Assembly: GCA_036346225.1 (NCBI GenBank)
Contig: JARFIW010000663.1
Span: 372,001 to 436,000, forward strand
DNA length: 64,000 bases
Source of the DNA: Platerodrilus igneus
Taxonomy: Eukaryota; Arthropoda; Insecta; Coleoptera; Lycidae
Reading direction: 5' to 3'
Below the pieces are notes generated by a model. The model was given only the letters and a program-made list of their open reading frames with translations, was not told the origin of the DNA and did not search any database. Position 1 is the first letter of the stretch; the number at the start of each line of letters is the position of its first letter. The position numbers and the translations under genes are program-made. Positions 46,909-58,492 of the stretch are shown here, one piece after another.

Positions 46909-48840
46909 ATGTTACCACACAATACGAAAAGGCTAGCCGGAAACACCTAGACTACATTTCAATGCGTAATACTATAAATAATATGTATACAAAACTCTGA
47001 AGCGGTTTTTGGAGCGTTGCATATTAACTTTAAGCAACTGCCTTTCTGCAACAAAACGACAAAGTTACGAAAACTTGAAGCAGATACAGCTGTAATGGAC
47101 TGACATTCAAAGTAGTACACGTGCCTATCTCTAACCAAACAATTTTCTGCAACATTTGTTTTATGAAGACTCGACCTTTAGTAAAAAAAGATTTAGGTAA
47201 AGCTTTTGAAAGTGTACTTGCCTCAAGTGAAAATCAAGGACACCACAAACAACAACGTAATGACATAGCACTTAAACAGATTTTCGAAAGTTGTAACGTT
47301 GATTTTTACTATATAAAATGCTGTAATAAATAATATACAAGATATTCAAATTTATACAGGATTAAATTCTTCGGGGCGTTAAATGCCTTTCAAATTCTAA
47401 AGTTAGTACTCACTCCGTGGTTATCCTAATCCAGGTGCGTCTTTAAACTCGACGTGGCGCCCAAATGTCCCTTTGTTTGGCTGGCGGTTTTTCTATCGAC
47501 AAAGCGCCGATATTTCGTAGAACAGTAAAAAAAAAGGAACAGAAAGGAAATGGACAACTACGTCGACTGTCCGAACTCTACGAAAACAAGTCTACACTCG
47601 AGGAAATGCAATAGTGAAGTCTGCTTGTTTCGACACACCTCCTCCAAAATAGGCATACCGCACGTTAAGCTTGAGAAATGCAATCTTGCGGTTTTCCAAA
47701 CCACAAATCATAAGTGAATGTCCGGACTACATAAGCAACTTTATAATAAAGCGCAAATTGCTGCCTTTTAACATTTTAAGATAACATAAGTAATAATATA
47801 TACAAAAAGATACCTAAAGACAACGGAATGTCGCTAATTAAATTTAATTACGATCTATTTACAATGATTCCGACTTCTTCACTGCAATTTTAGGGTGACG
47901 ATGATTTAAAACAAGTTGGAAATGAAAAAGAATACATGCCCCATGATGTAAGACTATTGCTGGAGTTGATTCACACTGTTGTTAATTTGGCTGAAGCGCT
48001 TGGAGTCGCGGCGCGTACTCGTGTTAATATTTTGATGGTCTCGCTGTCATTAACTTCTAGCCTTGTGGTTGATTTATTCTTGCTCCATCTGCATTGCTAT
48101 TTAGGAGCGGGTTCCAGTTTGATGACACCCGCACAAACTACTCTGTCACTATTAATGTTCAACAATGATAGAACGCAGTGGTTGTGGTGGTCTATGGCCA
48201 GCCGATTTGTCCGAAGAGATACTGTAGGAACACGTTAATTGGGCAACATAGGATAAAGGAATATGGGACCTCTTCTAGATACCTTCACATTCAAAGGCAC
48301 AGGTGAAAAGTGTTTCGTTCACCACGGCGATCCTCCCGAGAACGATAGTCAACTTCCACTCATGTCAAACAGTCTATCATTGACCTATAAACTGTTGGTG
48401 ACCGTTAACAGCCAACCGCATAATTTCTAATGTCAGATCAGGTAAATGCTTAGACTAATGAAGATATATTAATGCCAAATACAAAAGGGATTTAATATAC
48501 ATCAATACCATTCTTTTATAATTTCTGGTTTTTGAACTAAAAAGAGAGATACTAAACGACATAAGGCTAGATAGAGAACCACTTAAACGTATCATATTCA
48601 AGTGGAAATGTACGCATAACTCAACTACAGCTGCGTACGAACCACACCATCGATAGAGATGATTGCTCCTAGCAGAACATCATTTTCGATACCTATCGTC
48701 TTGCAAAATGGACGTCGCTAGCAGCACCGCCACACGTTCATTTATGGCATTAAAACCGTTTATTCCGGTAGTTAAATCACATTATTGTAAATAAAAAATG
48801 GCAAAAAATTTCAGAACTGAATTTCATATGTATATAATCC
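46909..48840. other. Unassigned sequence, partly richer in GC
   Basis: A primer-binding-site-like TGGCGCCCAAATGTCC lies at 47,453 (plus), but no LTR could be delimited around it. From 47,936 to 48,238 an open frame of 100 codons (MPHDVRLLLELIHTVV...) has no family I recognise and neither strand shows known motifs. Around 48,640-48,710 CGATAG/CGATACCTATCG boxes precede a 28-codon frame at 48,709. Confidence 0.35.
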
Positions 48841-48841
48841 A

Positions 48842-48865
48842 CCGCGCGCGCGCGTGCACGCGCGC
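48842..48865. repeat. Alternating CG/CA purine-pyrimidine tract
   Basis: CGCGCGCGCGCGTGCACGCG and a few more alternating bases, followed by CA-rich sequence. It stands out in AT-rich surroundings and could adopt Z-DNA. Confidence 0.85.
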
Positions 48866-50026
48866 AGTCACACACATGCGTGCGAACATTCGCACATACA
48901 CCAACGCTAACATCTTCACACATATTCTCATATACACCTACTCACAAATCACTTGTACCTAGCTATATATAGTTATATTTATAGTACATATTATTCTATT
49001 ATTATTATTCCATATTATTATTTTACTTAAAATTAATTTATAGTGGAATGTGTAATTAGGGTTTTACCCTATTATTTCAGACAAATAAATAAATCTCTAG
49101 CGTTGTCGTTATATAAACGCATGGTTATGAACCCAATTAAACAAAACACTTAAATCAAGCAATTGCAAATCAAAATGCAGCATTTAATTCAACATATTCT
49201 ACAGAAACAAGAATGTTAAATATCGGACACTTTACGACATTTGGCAACAGCGCTTTAAATTTATAAACGTACTGGAAACTGTTATTAAATTTTTAGAGCA
49301 AGTTCTTCAGGTGAACGTGCTTTAGATTGTAAACATGAACTACAATTGAAGAAAGTTTATATTTGCATACATTAAATCTGAAAATAAGTAATGTACTGTT
49401 GTCTGAGGCAGACATAAAAATAAATTATATACCCTTTCCTACGAAATAAACAACTCTTCAACATGGGAGTGTACCCATAATTTATGATTATGATTCCCAC
49501 AGAATATGGAGAAAATCTCGTTAATTTCTCTTTTTAATTTGTGTCCGATGAATCATTACTTTTACACATTTCAACAATTTGCTCTTCTATTGAAAACAAC
49601 CGTAAGCGGTGCGGTGGGAGGAGGGCTTTGTGCCTAGGGGGCGACTATATGAAAATCGTAAATTTGCATATCGTCTCACAGTTATATTGATATTATTTCG
49701 CTAAATGCATCATCAAATGATTCAATCTGTTGTGTGACTGTTGGTAAACATCAGAACGTCTAACAATCCTCATCATCATCATTAGGTCTTCAGTCCTGTC
49801 TTGTTGATCGTGCACACCCCAAATCAACGCTAGGGATACCATCAATGAAACCCAATTTTTAGTTTTTGTTTCAGTTGTTAGATTTTTATTTAGGATGTAT
49901 TAATTTAGAAGTTAGAATAATTAGGAGCAGGTTTATATTTTTCGCGTTTAAACCCAATGTAGAACCTTCGCGTGCAGCATTGGGGACGTGGCCGCAAGCA
50001 TAGCGGCCCTTAATTAAAGTATAATG
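48866..50026. other. Unassigned sequence, possibly a LINE 3' end at about 49,093
   Basis: The stretch to 49,093 ends GACAAATAAATAAAT, like the tetranucleotide tail of LINE 2 at 61,775-61,788, and may be the 3' untranslated end of a related LINE. The remainder has no recognised content. Confidence 0.35.
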
Positions 50027-50302
50027 TGTACTTGGGAGGTAATGTGGTGGTTTCCCGTTGCCTTCCACATCGCGGTAGTGTGTCAGATTGCCATACCGAC
50101 CCCTATGGTCTTTGCCAACCTAAGTACCGAAAGAGCCGCTGCCCTCTTTCAGCGACCTGTCTTAGTCTGGTTCCTCACTAACGACCCTACTACTTTGGTT
50201 GGACCTGTAGTTTGGCTCTTTAGCTCATTGAAACGTGCAAGCCATTCTATCTGTTCTAGTATTTTAGAACGTTGTCAAGGTGCAGGTCTATTCGAAATGG
50301 AA
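50027..50302 (-). pseudogene. CFDP2-like LINE, 5' untranslated fragment, copy ii
   Basis: On the minus strand it begins at GACCTGCACCTTGACAACG and runs through GAGGAACCAGACTAAGACAG and GGTCGGTATGGCAATC to ACCTCCCAAGTACAC, matching the first ~270 bp of copies i and iii. No coding region follows; it is a stub of the 5' end. Confidence 0.8.
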
Positions 50303-50827
50303 CACACCAAACAAATATTAAACAAAAATTAAATTTAAAATCACTAGCATGTTTTTATTTATATTTTTTTTACTTCCACTTTACTGGTTTAATTTATGTA
50401 CATTAATGTACCATGTATTTAGCCCGTGGTATTATACCCCCCTACCTCTCTCTGGAAGGGATGGTAAAATACCACGGACCCAGCTTCAGGCGGGTCTCAC
50501 TGAGGTCACTAACATGCACAAATTTCTAAGGTCTGCTTTATGGAATACTGCACTTATTCAAGGAAACTTTTACTTTGTCGTTGTGAGTCGCCACCTCTTT
50601 GTAGGGTTCTAGCAAACATCTCTAGGTGTTATTTTCAACTTTTGATCATTTATCTTGGTCGTCTATTATTCTACGGCTTTTACTGCAATTAGTCATTTCA
50701 TGTTCTGTTGTTTCAACTTTTAACTTGTGCTCTTTGTTTAGTGAAAAGTGTACAACATAGTGCACTGGCTACACTACCTTCTTTTCTTAGTGGTTCCTGT
50801 TGTCATACCTATTAAATATATCTCATC
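50303..50827. other. Unassigned, with a small hairpin
   Basis: CCGTGGTATT (50424-50433) and AATACCACGG (50468-50477) form 10-bp inverted arms around a pyrimidine-rich loop. Nothing else is recognised. Confidence 0.5.
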
Positions 50828-50985
50828 ATTTTGTTTTCGACCTTATTTAAGGTCGGTTTGACGCAGCTCTAACTTCTTTTCTATTCTGTGCTAATCTAAA
50901 AAGATCTAAATACCTTTCACAACCTAAATTTCTAATAATTTGACTAATATAGTTTGGTCTAGGTCTTCCTATGTCCTTCTATCTT
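50828..50985 (-). pseudogene. CFDP2-like LINE 3' fragment
   Basis: Matches 51245-51385 (the end of copy v) with scattered differences: GTCGGTTTGACGCAGCTCTA, TAATAATTTGACTAATATAG and GGTCTAGGTCTTCCTA on the plus strand. It is a 5'-truncated copy of the same family lying just beside copy v in the same orientation. Confidence 0.8.
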
Positions 50986-51244
50986 TATCCTATCCACCTG
51001 GCACTACGTAGATATTAGCAACCTGATGGTTGTTAAAGAACTCTAACATGTTTACATGATTACCATTTATAAGAAAATGAAATACAACCTGGTTATCTGC
51101 TTCAAAAAGGAACAGTGTTAAATTATATGTTATGGTATGGCTTAAGCAACGAACCGCTGCCAACATGCCAGACCGCTAACTAATTGTGAGTTGTGTCATG
51201 GTGACGTTTAGTTAACTGATTTTTTTTTCTTTTTGTTTTGTTTT
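50986..51244. other. Spacer between two CFDP2-like fragments
   Basis: Unassigned; the last ~30 bases are T-rich. Confidence 0.5.
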
Positions 51245-52737
51245 CGAACTTACTTAAAGTCGGTTTGACGCAGCTCTAAATTCTTTTCTATTCTGAGCTA
51301 GTCTAAAAAGGTCTGCATACCCTTCACAACTTAAATCTCCAATAATTTGACTAATATAGCTTTGTCTAGGCCTTCCTACTCTATTTTTATTTGGTAGTCT
51401 ATAATCTAAGACTTTACTAAATAGTCCCTCATGTCTTAACTGGTGCCCTATCATTCTATCTCTCCTGACCTTTAATTGTTTCCACATACAGGGTTCCTCG
51501 CCTTTCCTTCTATAAACTTCCTCGTTTGTTACTCTATCTGTCCAACTAATCTTTAACATTCTCCTAAAACACCAAGTTTCAAAAGCCTCTATTTTTTTCT
51601 TATCTACTTCTATAATTGTCCAAGTCTCACTACTGTATAGTAGAACGCTCCATACGTACGACTTTAAGAAACTTTTTCTATTATCTAAACTAATACTATT
51701 AGCTATTAGTAAGTTTTTCTTTTTTAAAAACATTTTTCTAGCTTGAGCTATTCTAGCTACTATATCCCTTCTGCTACGTCCATTCTTTGTAATTATACTA
51801 CCTAAATAGCAAAATTCATCTACCTTCTCTAACTCGATATTACCTATTTTTAATTTTGGTTTAGAACTAGGCTGTAACTCACTTGTCATTATCTTTGTCT
51901 TTACTGAGTTAATTCTTATACTATAGTTACGCTGTAGTATCTCATCTAAAATATTTAGAAACTCTCCTACCTTTCCAGGTATATCTTCTCCTAACATGTT
52001 GTTCGAAAAGGGTGTTTACAGTTACAAATCTATGTTCCTGGCAAAACTCAACTAATCTTTCTCCTCTATCATTTCGTCTGCCATACTCAAATTTTCCTAC
52101 CATTTTTCCCTCACTACCTTCTCCCACTGACGCATTAAAATCGCCCATAACTATTCTCATCTCCTTTTACTTTTCTCACTATACTATTTATATCCTCGTA
52201 TACCTTTTCTACTTCCTCATCCTCGTACTGAGTTGTTGGCATGTAAACCTGTACTAAAACAGTGTCTATGGGTTTTGTACTCAATCTAACCATAATTATT
52301 CTATCACTAAATTGTAAGTACTCTTTAACTTTATGCCCTAATCTTTTACCTAACACAATTCCTACGCCTGCCTGTCCATTAGTTGAAGAAGTTGTAATTA
52401 TTCTATAATTATCTTTCCAAAAGTCATTACTATCTGGCCATCTCACCTCACTAATACCTAAAATGTCCAGCTTTTCCTTTCTCATTTCGACTAATAAATT
52501 CGTTAACTTATCTACTCTAAGTAATGACCTTACATTCCAAGTCCCTATAACTAAATCAAACGGTTGTTTTATATTCTTACGATGACGAGCCCCAAGTATC
52601 CCCTCCCGGAGATCCGAATGAGGGAGTATTTTACCTCCGGACAAGAATTTTACTTGTGAGCTCTCCATCATATATATTTCGTGTTTTAGGCCACGCACAC
52701 CTGGGAAATATTGTGGTAGGTTCCCATATCTTTCCAC
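51245..52737 (-). pseudogene. CFDP2-like LINE with internal deletion of the RT core, copy v
   Basis: On the minus strand a 200-codon frame (from 52,737) covers the start of the endonuclease: DLVIGTWNVRSLLRVDKLTN, KLDILGISEVRWP, AGVGIVLGKRLG and DTVLVQVYMPTT. A second frame gives MGDFNASVGEG and NTLFEQHVRRRYTWKG. At about 51,985 it jumps to the end of the RT protein: EFLNILDEILQRNYSIRINS, VDEFCYLGSIITKNG, LYSSETWTI, FRRMLKISWTDRVTNEEVY. The endonuclease's final SDH/TDH motif and the entire RT fingers and catalytic box are deleted. A 247-codon frame (51,997-51,254) is open to the natural stop. Confidence 0.88.
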
Positions 52738-53589
52738 AACGCAGTTTTTAAAGATTTTAGCAAAAAGCCGTATCCGTCACGGACAACCTCCAACGAGCTT
52801 GTAAATTATTGAGGATCGCACGAGACCAACCGACCCTCCTTCAATATCTTTTAGCCAGCAAGGCTGCTTCCCCTTGCTGCGCCTTTTACGATAAGCAAGC
52901 TTACTATAGTAGTATTCTTTATCCCCTACTATAGGGTTAAGAAAACTACAAGAAACACAAAAAAATCAACCAGAATATTTATCTGGCTCGAATTGCTAGT
53001 ATACCGGACCAAATAAAGAAGTATAAACGACATTGGAAAAGGAAAAGTAGAATGTAGCAATCATCGAAAACAAAGATGGAATAACCTAACACTAAAAAAA
53101 GTCGTTGTAGGACGGACATTTCTGGTAAAGGAACAGTAGAGTTTTCAACCTCAAAAAAAGAAACGAGGAGTAAAACCAACAGTAAAATTCAAAAGGAGAC
53201 AATACCTGTTAAGCCTCTACGAAAGCGAGAGAACAACAAGAATGCTGGATAGAAAAAATTGAGGTCCTTCAAGCTGTAGCAACAAAGCGAAGAACCGAAG
53301 GAAAGAATAGTTAACTAGACCGAAAGTCAACCAAGTTGTGGTTGTCTGAAAAAAGAAAAAGGTCTAGAAAGCACCTATTACAGAAAATGGATTGAAAAAT
53401 TTCATAAATTTTGTATGAAGACTAACAGTAAGAAAACCAGCAGAAGAATAGAGAAAGGGAGGTGGATCAAAAGCAACGAAGAAGTAAAGCTAAAACTAAA
53501 AACCATAAAAAAGTAGCACCAAAACTGCAAGTAGAGGACAAAACAAAAAAAAGCAAGAAAAAAAGAAAATGTATGCAAGTGGGTGTGTG
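52738..53589. other. 5' flank of copy v and unassigned sequence
   Basis: The first ~200 bp contain CTTGCTGCGCCTTTTACGAT, similar in form to the motif at 53,600-53,630 and probably part of the LINE 5' region. The remainder (A-rich on the plus strand) has no recognised gene. Confidence 0.4.
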
Positions 53590-53680
53590 TACGTCTTGAA
53601 CCGCTTTAGTCGCCTCTTATGACGGGCAGGTCGTACCGTGTGACTAATCTAATCCGGGCCCACACGGGGTGGTTGGGTGA
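53590..53680 (-). repeat. Short interspersed-repeat fragment
   Basis: GTCGCCTCTTATGACGGGCA followed by CCGTG and GGGCCCACACGGGGTGG is a signature I associate with a widespread insect repeat, with a relative in the 5' region of copy v (about 52,870-52,895). Only ~90 bp are present. Confidence 0.4.
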
Positions 53681-54124
53681 GTAGTGTGCAGGCGGAATGA
53701 TGAGTAAAAATTTAAGACTAAACAGAACAAGAAAATTCTTTAGAAAACAAGAAAACGTAAAGTACAAAAATCAATTCCTAAGGAAGGGCAAAGTCAGCAT
53801 AGAAATTGGGGATACATAAACTAGTAATTGGACTTAACACGTTTGTGTAGCCAGAAGGAAAACGAAGCAAAGATCAAGCGCATTGGGATGGTCTTGATGG
53901 GCAGGTTTGAGGTCCTTGCTGTGCCAGATGCTCTTCATCACAAGTAGATCCAAGGAGAAACAACTTCAATGATGGAGGAAAGGATCAAGGAATGTAGGAA
54001 CAAACTTAGCATTGAAATGACGTGAAACGTCGGACAAAGTGAAGTTACGGCGCCAAACGGAGTCGCTTAATTAAAAGGACACAGTCAACGACGGAGGTTA
54101 TGATGATTTAAATATATCTATTGA
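53681..54124. other. Unassigned A-rich sequence
   Basis: Upstream of the transposase relic. I could not find a terminal inverted repeat for it here. Confidence 0.45.
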
Positions 54125-56530
54125 ATGAATAAAAATAGAAGTGAAATGCCCAGATCAGCAGCGGTTTCTAAAGAAACTTTACTTGATACTTTAAAAAAAT
54201 ACGAAAACATTTTATGTACAAGGAAGTGTCCTCCACCGCCAATGGACCCTTTTTATAGGGATGTAAGTAATGATTTAGAATTATCTGACACACAAATCAA
54301 TTTATTGTTTTCTAAGAAAAAAGAAGTGTCAACTGTTTAAAGAATTAATTTTCAATATAGATATTCCTAGCGAAGTAAGTTTTCAGGAACAAACTGACAT
54401 TGATAATATCATAGATCTTGAAAGTAGCAAAGATTCTGAAGACAACAAAGATACTGACGATGAGTTTATTCCCAATTCAATGCCTCATTCAAAAAATAAA
54501 TCAAATTCAAAAAATGTTTACCTTTATTTTGATGAGACATCTTGGGCTAAATTAAAACCTCATACAAAGTATACTTTCAGAAATGACAAGACGAGAGCCT
54601 GTAATATAAGGGCAAAAGATGTAGTTTCTAAAGGGCAGTGGAGTCATTTATTAATAGTGCTTTATATGAATCTCAAAAAATACTGCGTACTTGGACGTTT
54701 AAAATGACTATCAAAATATAAATTTTCTGAAGCCGTGTGTAAGCAATGTGGAGCACACTTGATTATGCAATTAAAAAAAAAAACCTGATGAAGTGTGCAA
54801 ACAATAATGTGTATAATTACAAATTATGATCCAAATTTTGTACACTCCTCAAATATTAAAAGAAGATTAGCTGGTACAGAGCATGAAACTGCTCAAAAAT
54901 AATTACAGAATAAATCAGCAATAGTTTACAGGAGAAATCTGCATACAGAAAGAACAATTTATGGAGAAAAGGAGCCTCCCAATATCCATAAAGAAAATAT
55001 ATATAGTCAGGTTAAATATGAGGCAAACAAAATGTCACATTTAAACAACAATCATCTGCTAGCTTTATGGGAAGCTAAATATACACCACCATCTTAAAAT
55101 TCCATACATAGCATTGTAGTTGATCCATTTTTTATCCATCATTGGACTATCTCTCAAGTACAATTTTTTAAAGATTTTAAAAAATCCAATACACTAGTTC
55201 TTTCTATAGATGCTACTGGAAGTCTAGTTAGAGCTATACAACCCGCATCAAAGCCCATAGGTAATGAATACAGCTACGCCATTTTTTTATACGTTGCTGT
55301 TCTACATAGTGAAGTATGCCGATCTCCTCCTGTAACCCAAATGCTTTCTCAGATTCACACAACTTTAAGCATTTCTACTTGGTTAAGATACTGGATGTGC
55401 GACATTAGAACTGTTTTTAGTAAACGAAATTATTATTAACTGCTCGGCAGCACTTATAAATGCTTGCATTGATTGTTTTACTAGTTGCTCAGGAATAGAC
55501 GAATATTTATCTCAATGCTACTGATATTTGCAAAATAATACAATGAATTGCATGCCTCAGTGTTATGTACGACTTGATAGAAACTACTTTATAAAATGTG
55601 CAACAAATTGGAAATGCTTAAAAAATAAAGATACAAAATTAAAAAATTGTATTGCCACGCTATTGGTCTATTACTGGAAAAAACAAGTTTTATTGAGATT
55701 AAAAATATAATACACTACCTGCTTATAATTGCAATGTCACCATATGAAGCAGAAGAGGAAAATGATCCATGCAAAACAGAAAAAAATTGCATTATTGATC
55801 ATGTAACAAACCTAAAAATAAAAAACATTTATTGTTTTCACAATGCAAAGCCACAAAAAGTAATACTGGCATTCCAATCGGAAAATGGTACTATATTAAT
55901 GACTCAAATATTTCAGAAGTGCCCGAAAAAAAAGTCCTTGGGACACAGACATATTTATTATTCTATGAACAAATATTGTAATGTTTTTACTTTAACTAGT
56001 TGTATATGTATGTAATGTACGATTAAAGTTTGTTCAAGTTCAAGTGAAAGTTGGACACATACAAAATTGAAGAATTAAAAGAAGCCCAGGCCGTAACACA
56101 AATTGAAGGCAATCATTCTTTTAAACTTTAAAAATTTTTGGTTAGTGTACTCAAACCAAATATTTCGAACATCAATAAATCAAAGTCGCCTTCAATTTAT
56201 GTCATAAATGTCAAACTTGAAGTTTTTATTATTTTGACAACGATCCTAGGTCATGGATCGAAACGTAAATAAAGATAATTTTAAAAACTATGAGTGGTTT
56301 AATTCCCAAAGAAGATTAAGAAGAATGCTAAACAAACCACAACAAACATACAGGGAGTATTAATATATTTAATGTGTCAACGGTAGCAACTTCTTCAAAC
56401 GCTGAAAGTTATTTTAAAGATTTAAAACATTTAACTTTTGAAAATCAACTTCCTTTAAGAGTAGACGGTTTTGTACTGAAACATCTACATTCGCTAGATG
56501 GTCATTTAAAAAATACAAAAAATACTTTAG
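54125..56530 (+). pseudogene. Decayed DDE transposase (MULE/NOF-like, tentative)
   Basis: Across several frames the order is: an amino region (SRSEMPRSAAVS-like start, a YENILC stretch), an acidic segment, a zinc-type CKQCGAH near 54,737, a KRRLAGTEHE stretch near 54,860, then TLVLSIDATGSLVRAI (first aspartate) near 55,195, VTQMLSQIHTTLSISTWLRY, a CDI motif near 55,397, a CYVRLDRNYFIKCATNWKCL block and FIEIKNIIHYLLIIAMSPYE, and finally SSNAESYFKDLKHL with a plausible catalytic glutamate near 56,400. This resembles a large eukaryotic transposase group related to MULE/NOF elements; I am fairly sure it is a DDE transposase and less sure of the superfamily. At least six stops or shifts are present. 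No terminal repeats were found. Confidence 0.55.
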
Positions 56531-56532
56531 AA

Positions 56533-56580
56533 CAGGGCTTCTTAAACTTTTTTCATTCACGATCCCATTTATCCGTTCTG
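56533..56580 (+). mobile_element. hAT element terminal sequence (fragment)
   Basis: CAGGGCTTCTTAAACTTTTT and then CATTCACGATCCCATTTAT fit the terminal inverted repeat of hAT elements (CAGNGGTTCTNAAACTTTTT...GACCC). It interrupts the end of the transposase relic and is itself cut within ~50 bp by the 5' end of CFDP2-like copy iii. Confidence 0.6.
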
Positions 56581-56583
56581 AAC

Positions 56584-57346
56584 AGACCTGCACCTTGATG
56601 ACGTTCTAAAATACTAGAACAGGTAGAATGACTTGCGCGTTTCAATGAGCTAAATAGCTAAAGAGTCTTTAGTGAGGAACCAGACTAAGACAGGTCGCCG
56701 AAAGAGGGCAGAAGCTTTTTCGGTACTTAGACTGGCAGAGACCATAGGGGTCGGGTATGACATTCTAAGAACTACTGCGATGTGGTAGACAACGGGGAAC
56801 CACCACATTACCTCTCAACTACACTGCGTACAGAAATTATCAGTAAACATGATGGCATCCTATAGGGTAAAAAATTCTGAAGATAAAATAGTCCCCCATT
56901 CGGATCTCCGGGAGGGGACTACTTTGGAGGATGTGATCCGAAAGTATAGAAAAAGATCCGTCTACATTCTGCGAGTCGGAGCATGGAATGTCGGAAGTAT
57001 GAAACAAATAGGTATGCTAGAGAACCTGAAACTCAAAATGGATAGGTTAGCACTAACATAGTAGGAATCAGCAAAATCTGTTGGCCAGAGGCGAGGAGAT
57101 TTTTGGAGTGGAGACTTTAGGGTAATTCATACAGGATCAGAGGAAGGGAATTTGGGTGTGGGGATAGTTATGCAAAAAAAGATAGGACAACGTGTAGAAA
57201 ATTACTTACAAAAGAACGAAAGAATACCCGTGGTTAGATTAGAATCTAAACCGGTAAACACAGTAATAATAATACAAGTATACATGCCCACCTTTAGCTA
57301 CAGTGAGGAAGAGGTATAGGCAACTTACAAAGATATCGAAGACATC
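56584..57346 (+). pseudogene. CFDP2-like LINE, 5' region and start of endonuclease, copy iii
   Basis: Begins GACCTGCACCTTGATGACG and runs colinearly with copy i. The coding start gives VGAWNVGSMKQIGMLENLKL and KMDRLALT, the amino end of the endonuclease, with stops shortly after. It stops at 57,346 where LINE 2 is inserted; the rest of the same copy resumes at 61,788. Confidence 0.82.
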
Positions 57347-57350
57347 CAAG

Positions 57351-58276
57351 ATGGCTGAAAGTGAACAGCATGCTTCAAATGATCATATTAAAAATTGTAT
57401 TTATTGTGGGAAGAAAGTTGTAAATAAGTTTCTAGAAAGTGAAAACTGTAAAGTTAGAATTCATTATTCACGTAGTGAAAAAAAAGGTTTAATTAAAATA
57501 AATGAAAACAATGATAAAATATATTATTGTGTTACATGTGTATCTATGGTCAATGGCATTGATAGGAATAACTGTTGTATAACAAGTATAAATCAAGATA
57601 AAAATTGTGTAACAACTCCAGATGTGGAAATAAATATGACACATAATGGTGTAGAAGGATTCTTTGAAATTGAGAACTTTTCACTTATAATAAAAGATAT
57701 AGTAAATCAGAAAACTAGAATTCTACAACAAGAAATTAGAGAAGACAAGAAATAATTAACTTGAGGAGCAGCAATATTGATTTAGTTAGATTACTGACAA
57801 ATGATAAACAAATTCCAATAAGAACTACCACTGAAGAAATCACTAATGAAAAAGTTGACATATTTAATGCAAAGAAACTTACCTTGGAACAAATAAACTG
57901 TAATCAAGTTGAAAGCAGTAACAAACATAAAAAAGATTTAAAAGAACAATATACTTTTATCAGAGATGTTCCTATGACTAACATGTTGCCCCAGGTCAAT
58001 ATAAAAAACAATGATAGCAACAACAATAGAAATGCTGCTACATCTAATAACAAACCATCATATAACAATAAGTTAATAATTGAAACTGCTACATCTAACT
58101 ACACTGTTGAGAACAATATTGATAATGATGGATTTACAGCTGTAATCCACAAAATAAGGAATTCAAAGTTACATCTTACTAGAATAAATCCTACTGTAAA
58201 TGAATACAAAATTATGGATTATATAAACAAAAATTTGAATGACAACCTAAAAGATGGTTTATCTCCAAACCTATAA
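57351..58276 (+). pseudogene. LINE 2 ORF1 (zinc-finger-like)
   Basis: The first frame (135 codons from MAESEQHASNDHIK) has CIYCGKKV, then SENCKVRIHYSR and YYCVTCVSM: a CX2C...C..H...CX2C arrangement resembling the PHD-like finger found in ORF1 of some jockey-group LINEs. A stop ends it at 57,755 and the reading continues from 57,761 (MRSSNIDLVRLLTNDKQIPI), rich in asparagine and lysine. The finger identification is by cysteine spacing only. It is followed by the endonuclease of ORF2. Confidence 0.65.
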
Positions 58277-58492
58277 ATTGAGAGACTGCAATCAAAATTT
58301 CCCAACAGTTATAGCTCTTTCAAAATTACAGCAAACTCAGCTTATGTCTCTGTATTATTGGACTCTTCCTTTTGGCCAGCAGGTGTAGCAGTTAGAAAGT
58401 TTTTAGAAAATAGAAATGCAAAGCAAAATGAGTTTCAAAACAAAAATTTTCAAATGCTTCCAGACAAAACTATTCATACTTAGCAGGTAAAA

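Noticed and set aside
50024..50332. Plus-strand open frame of 102 codons
   Set aside because: Antisense to the 5' untranslated segment of a CFDP2-like LINE seen in three copies; non-coding.
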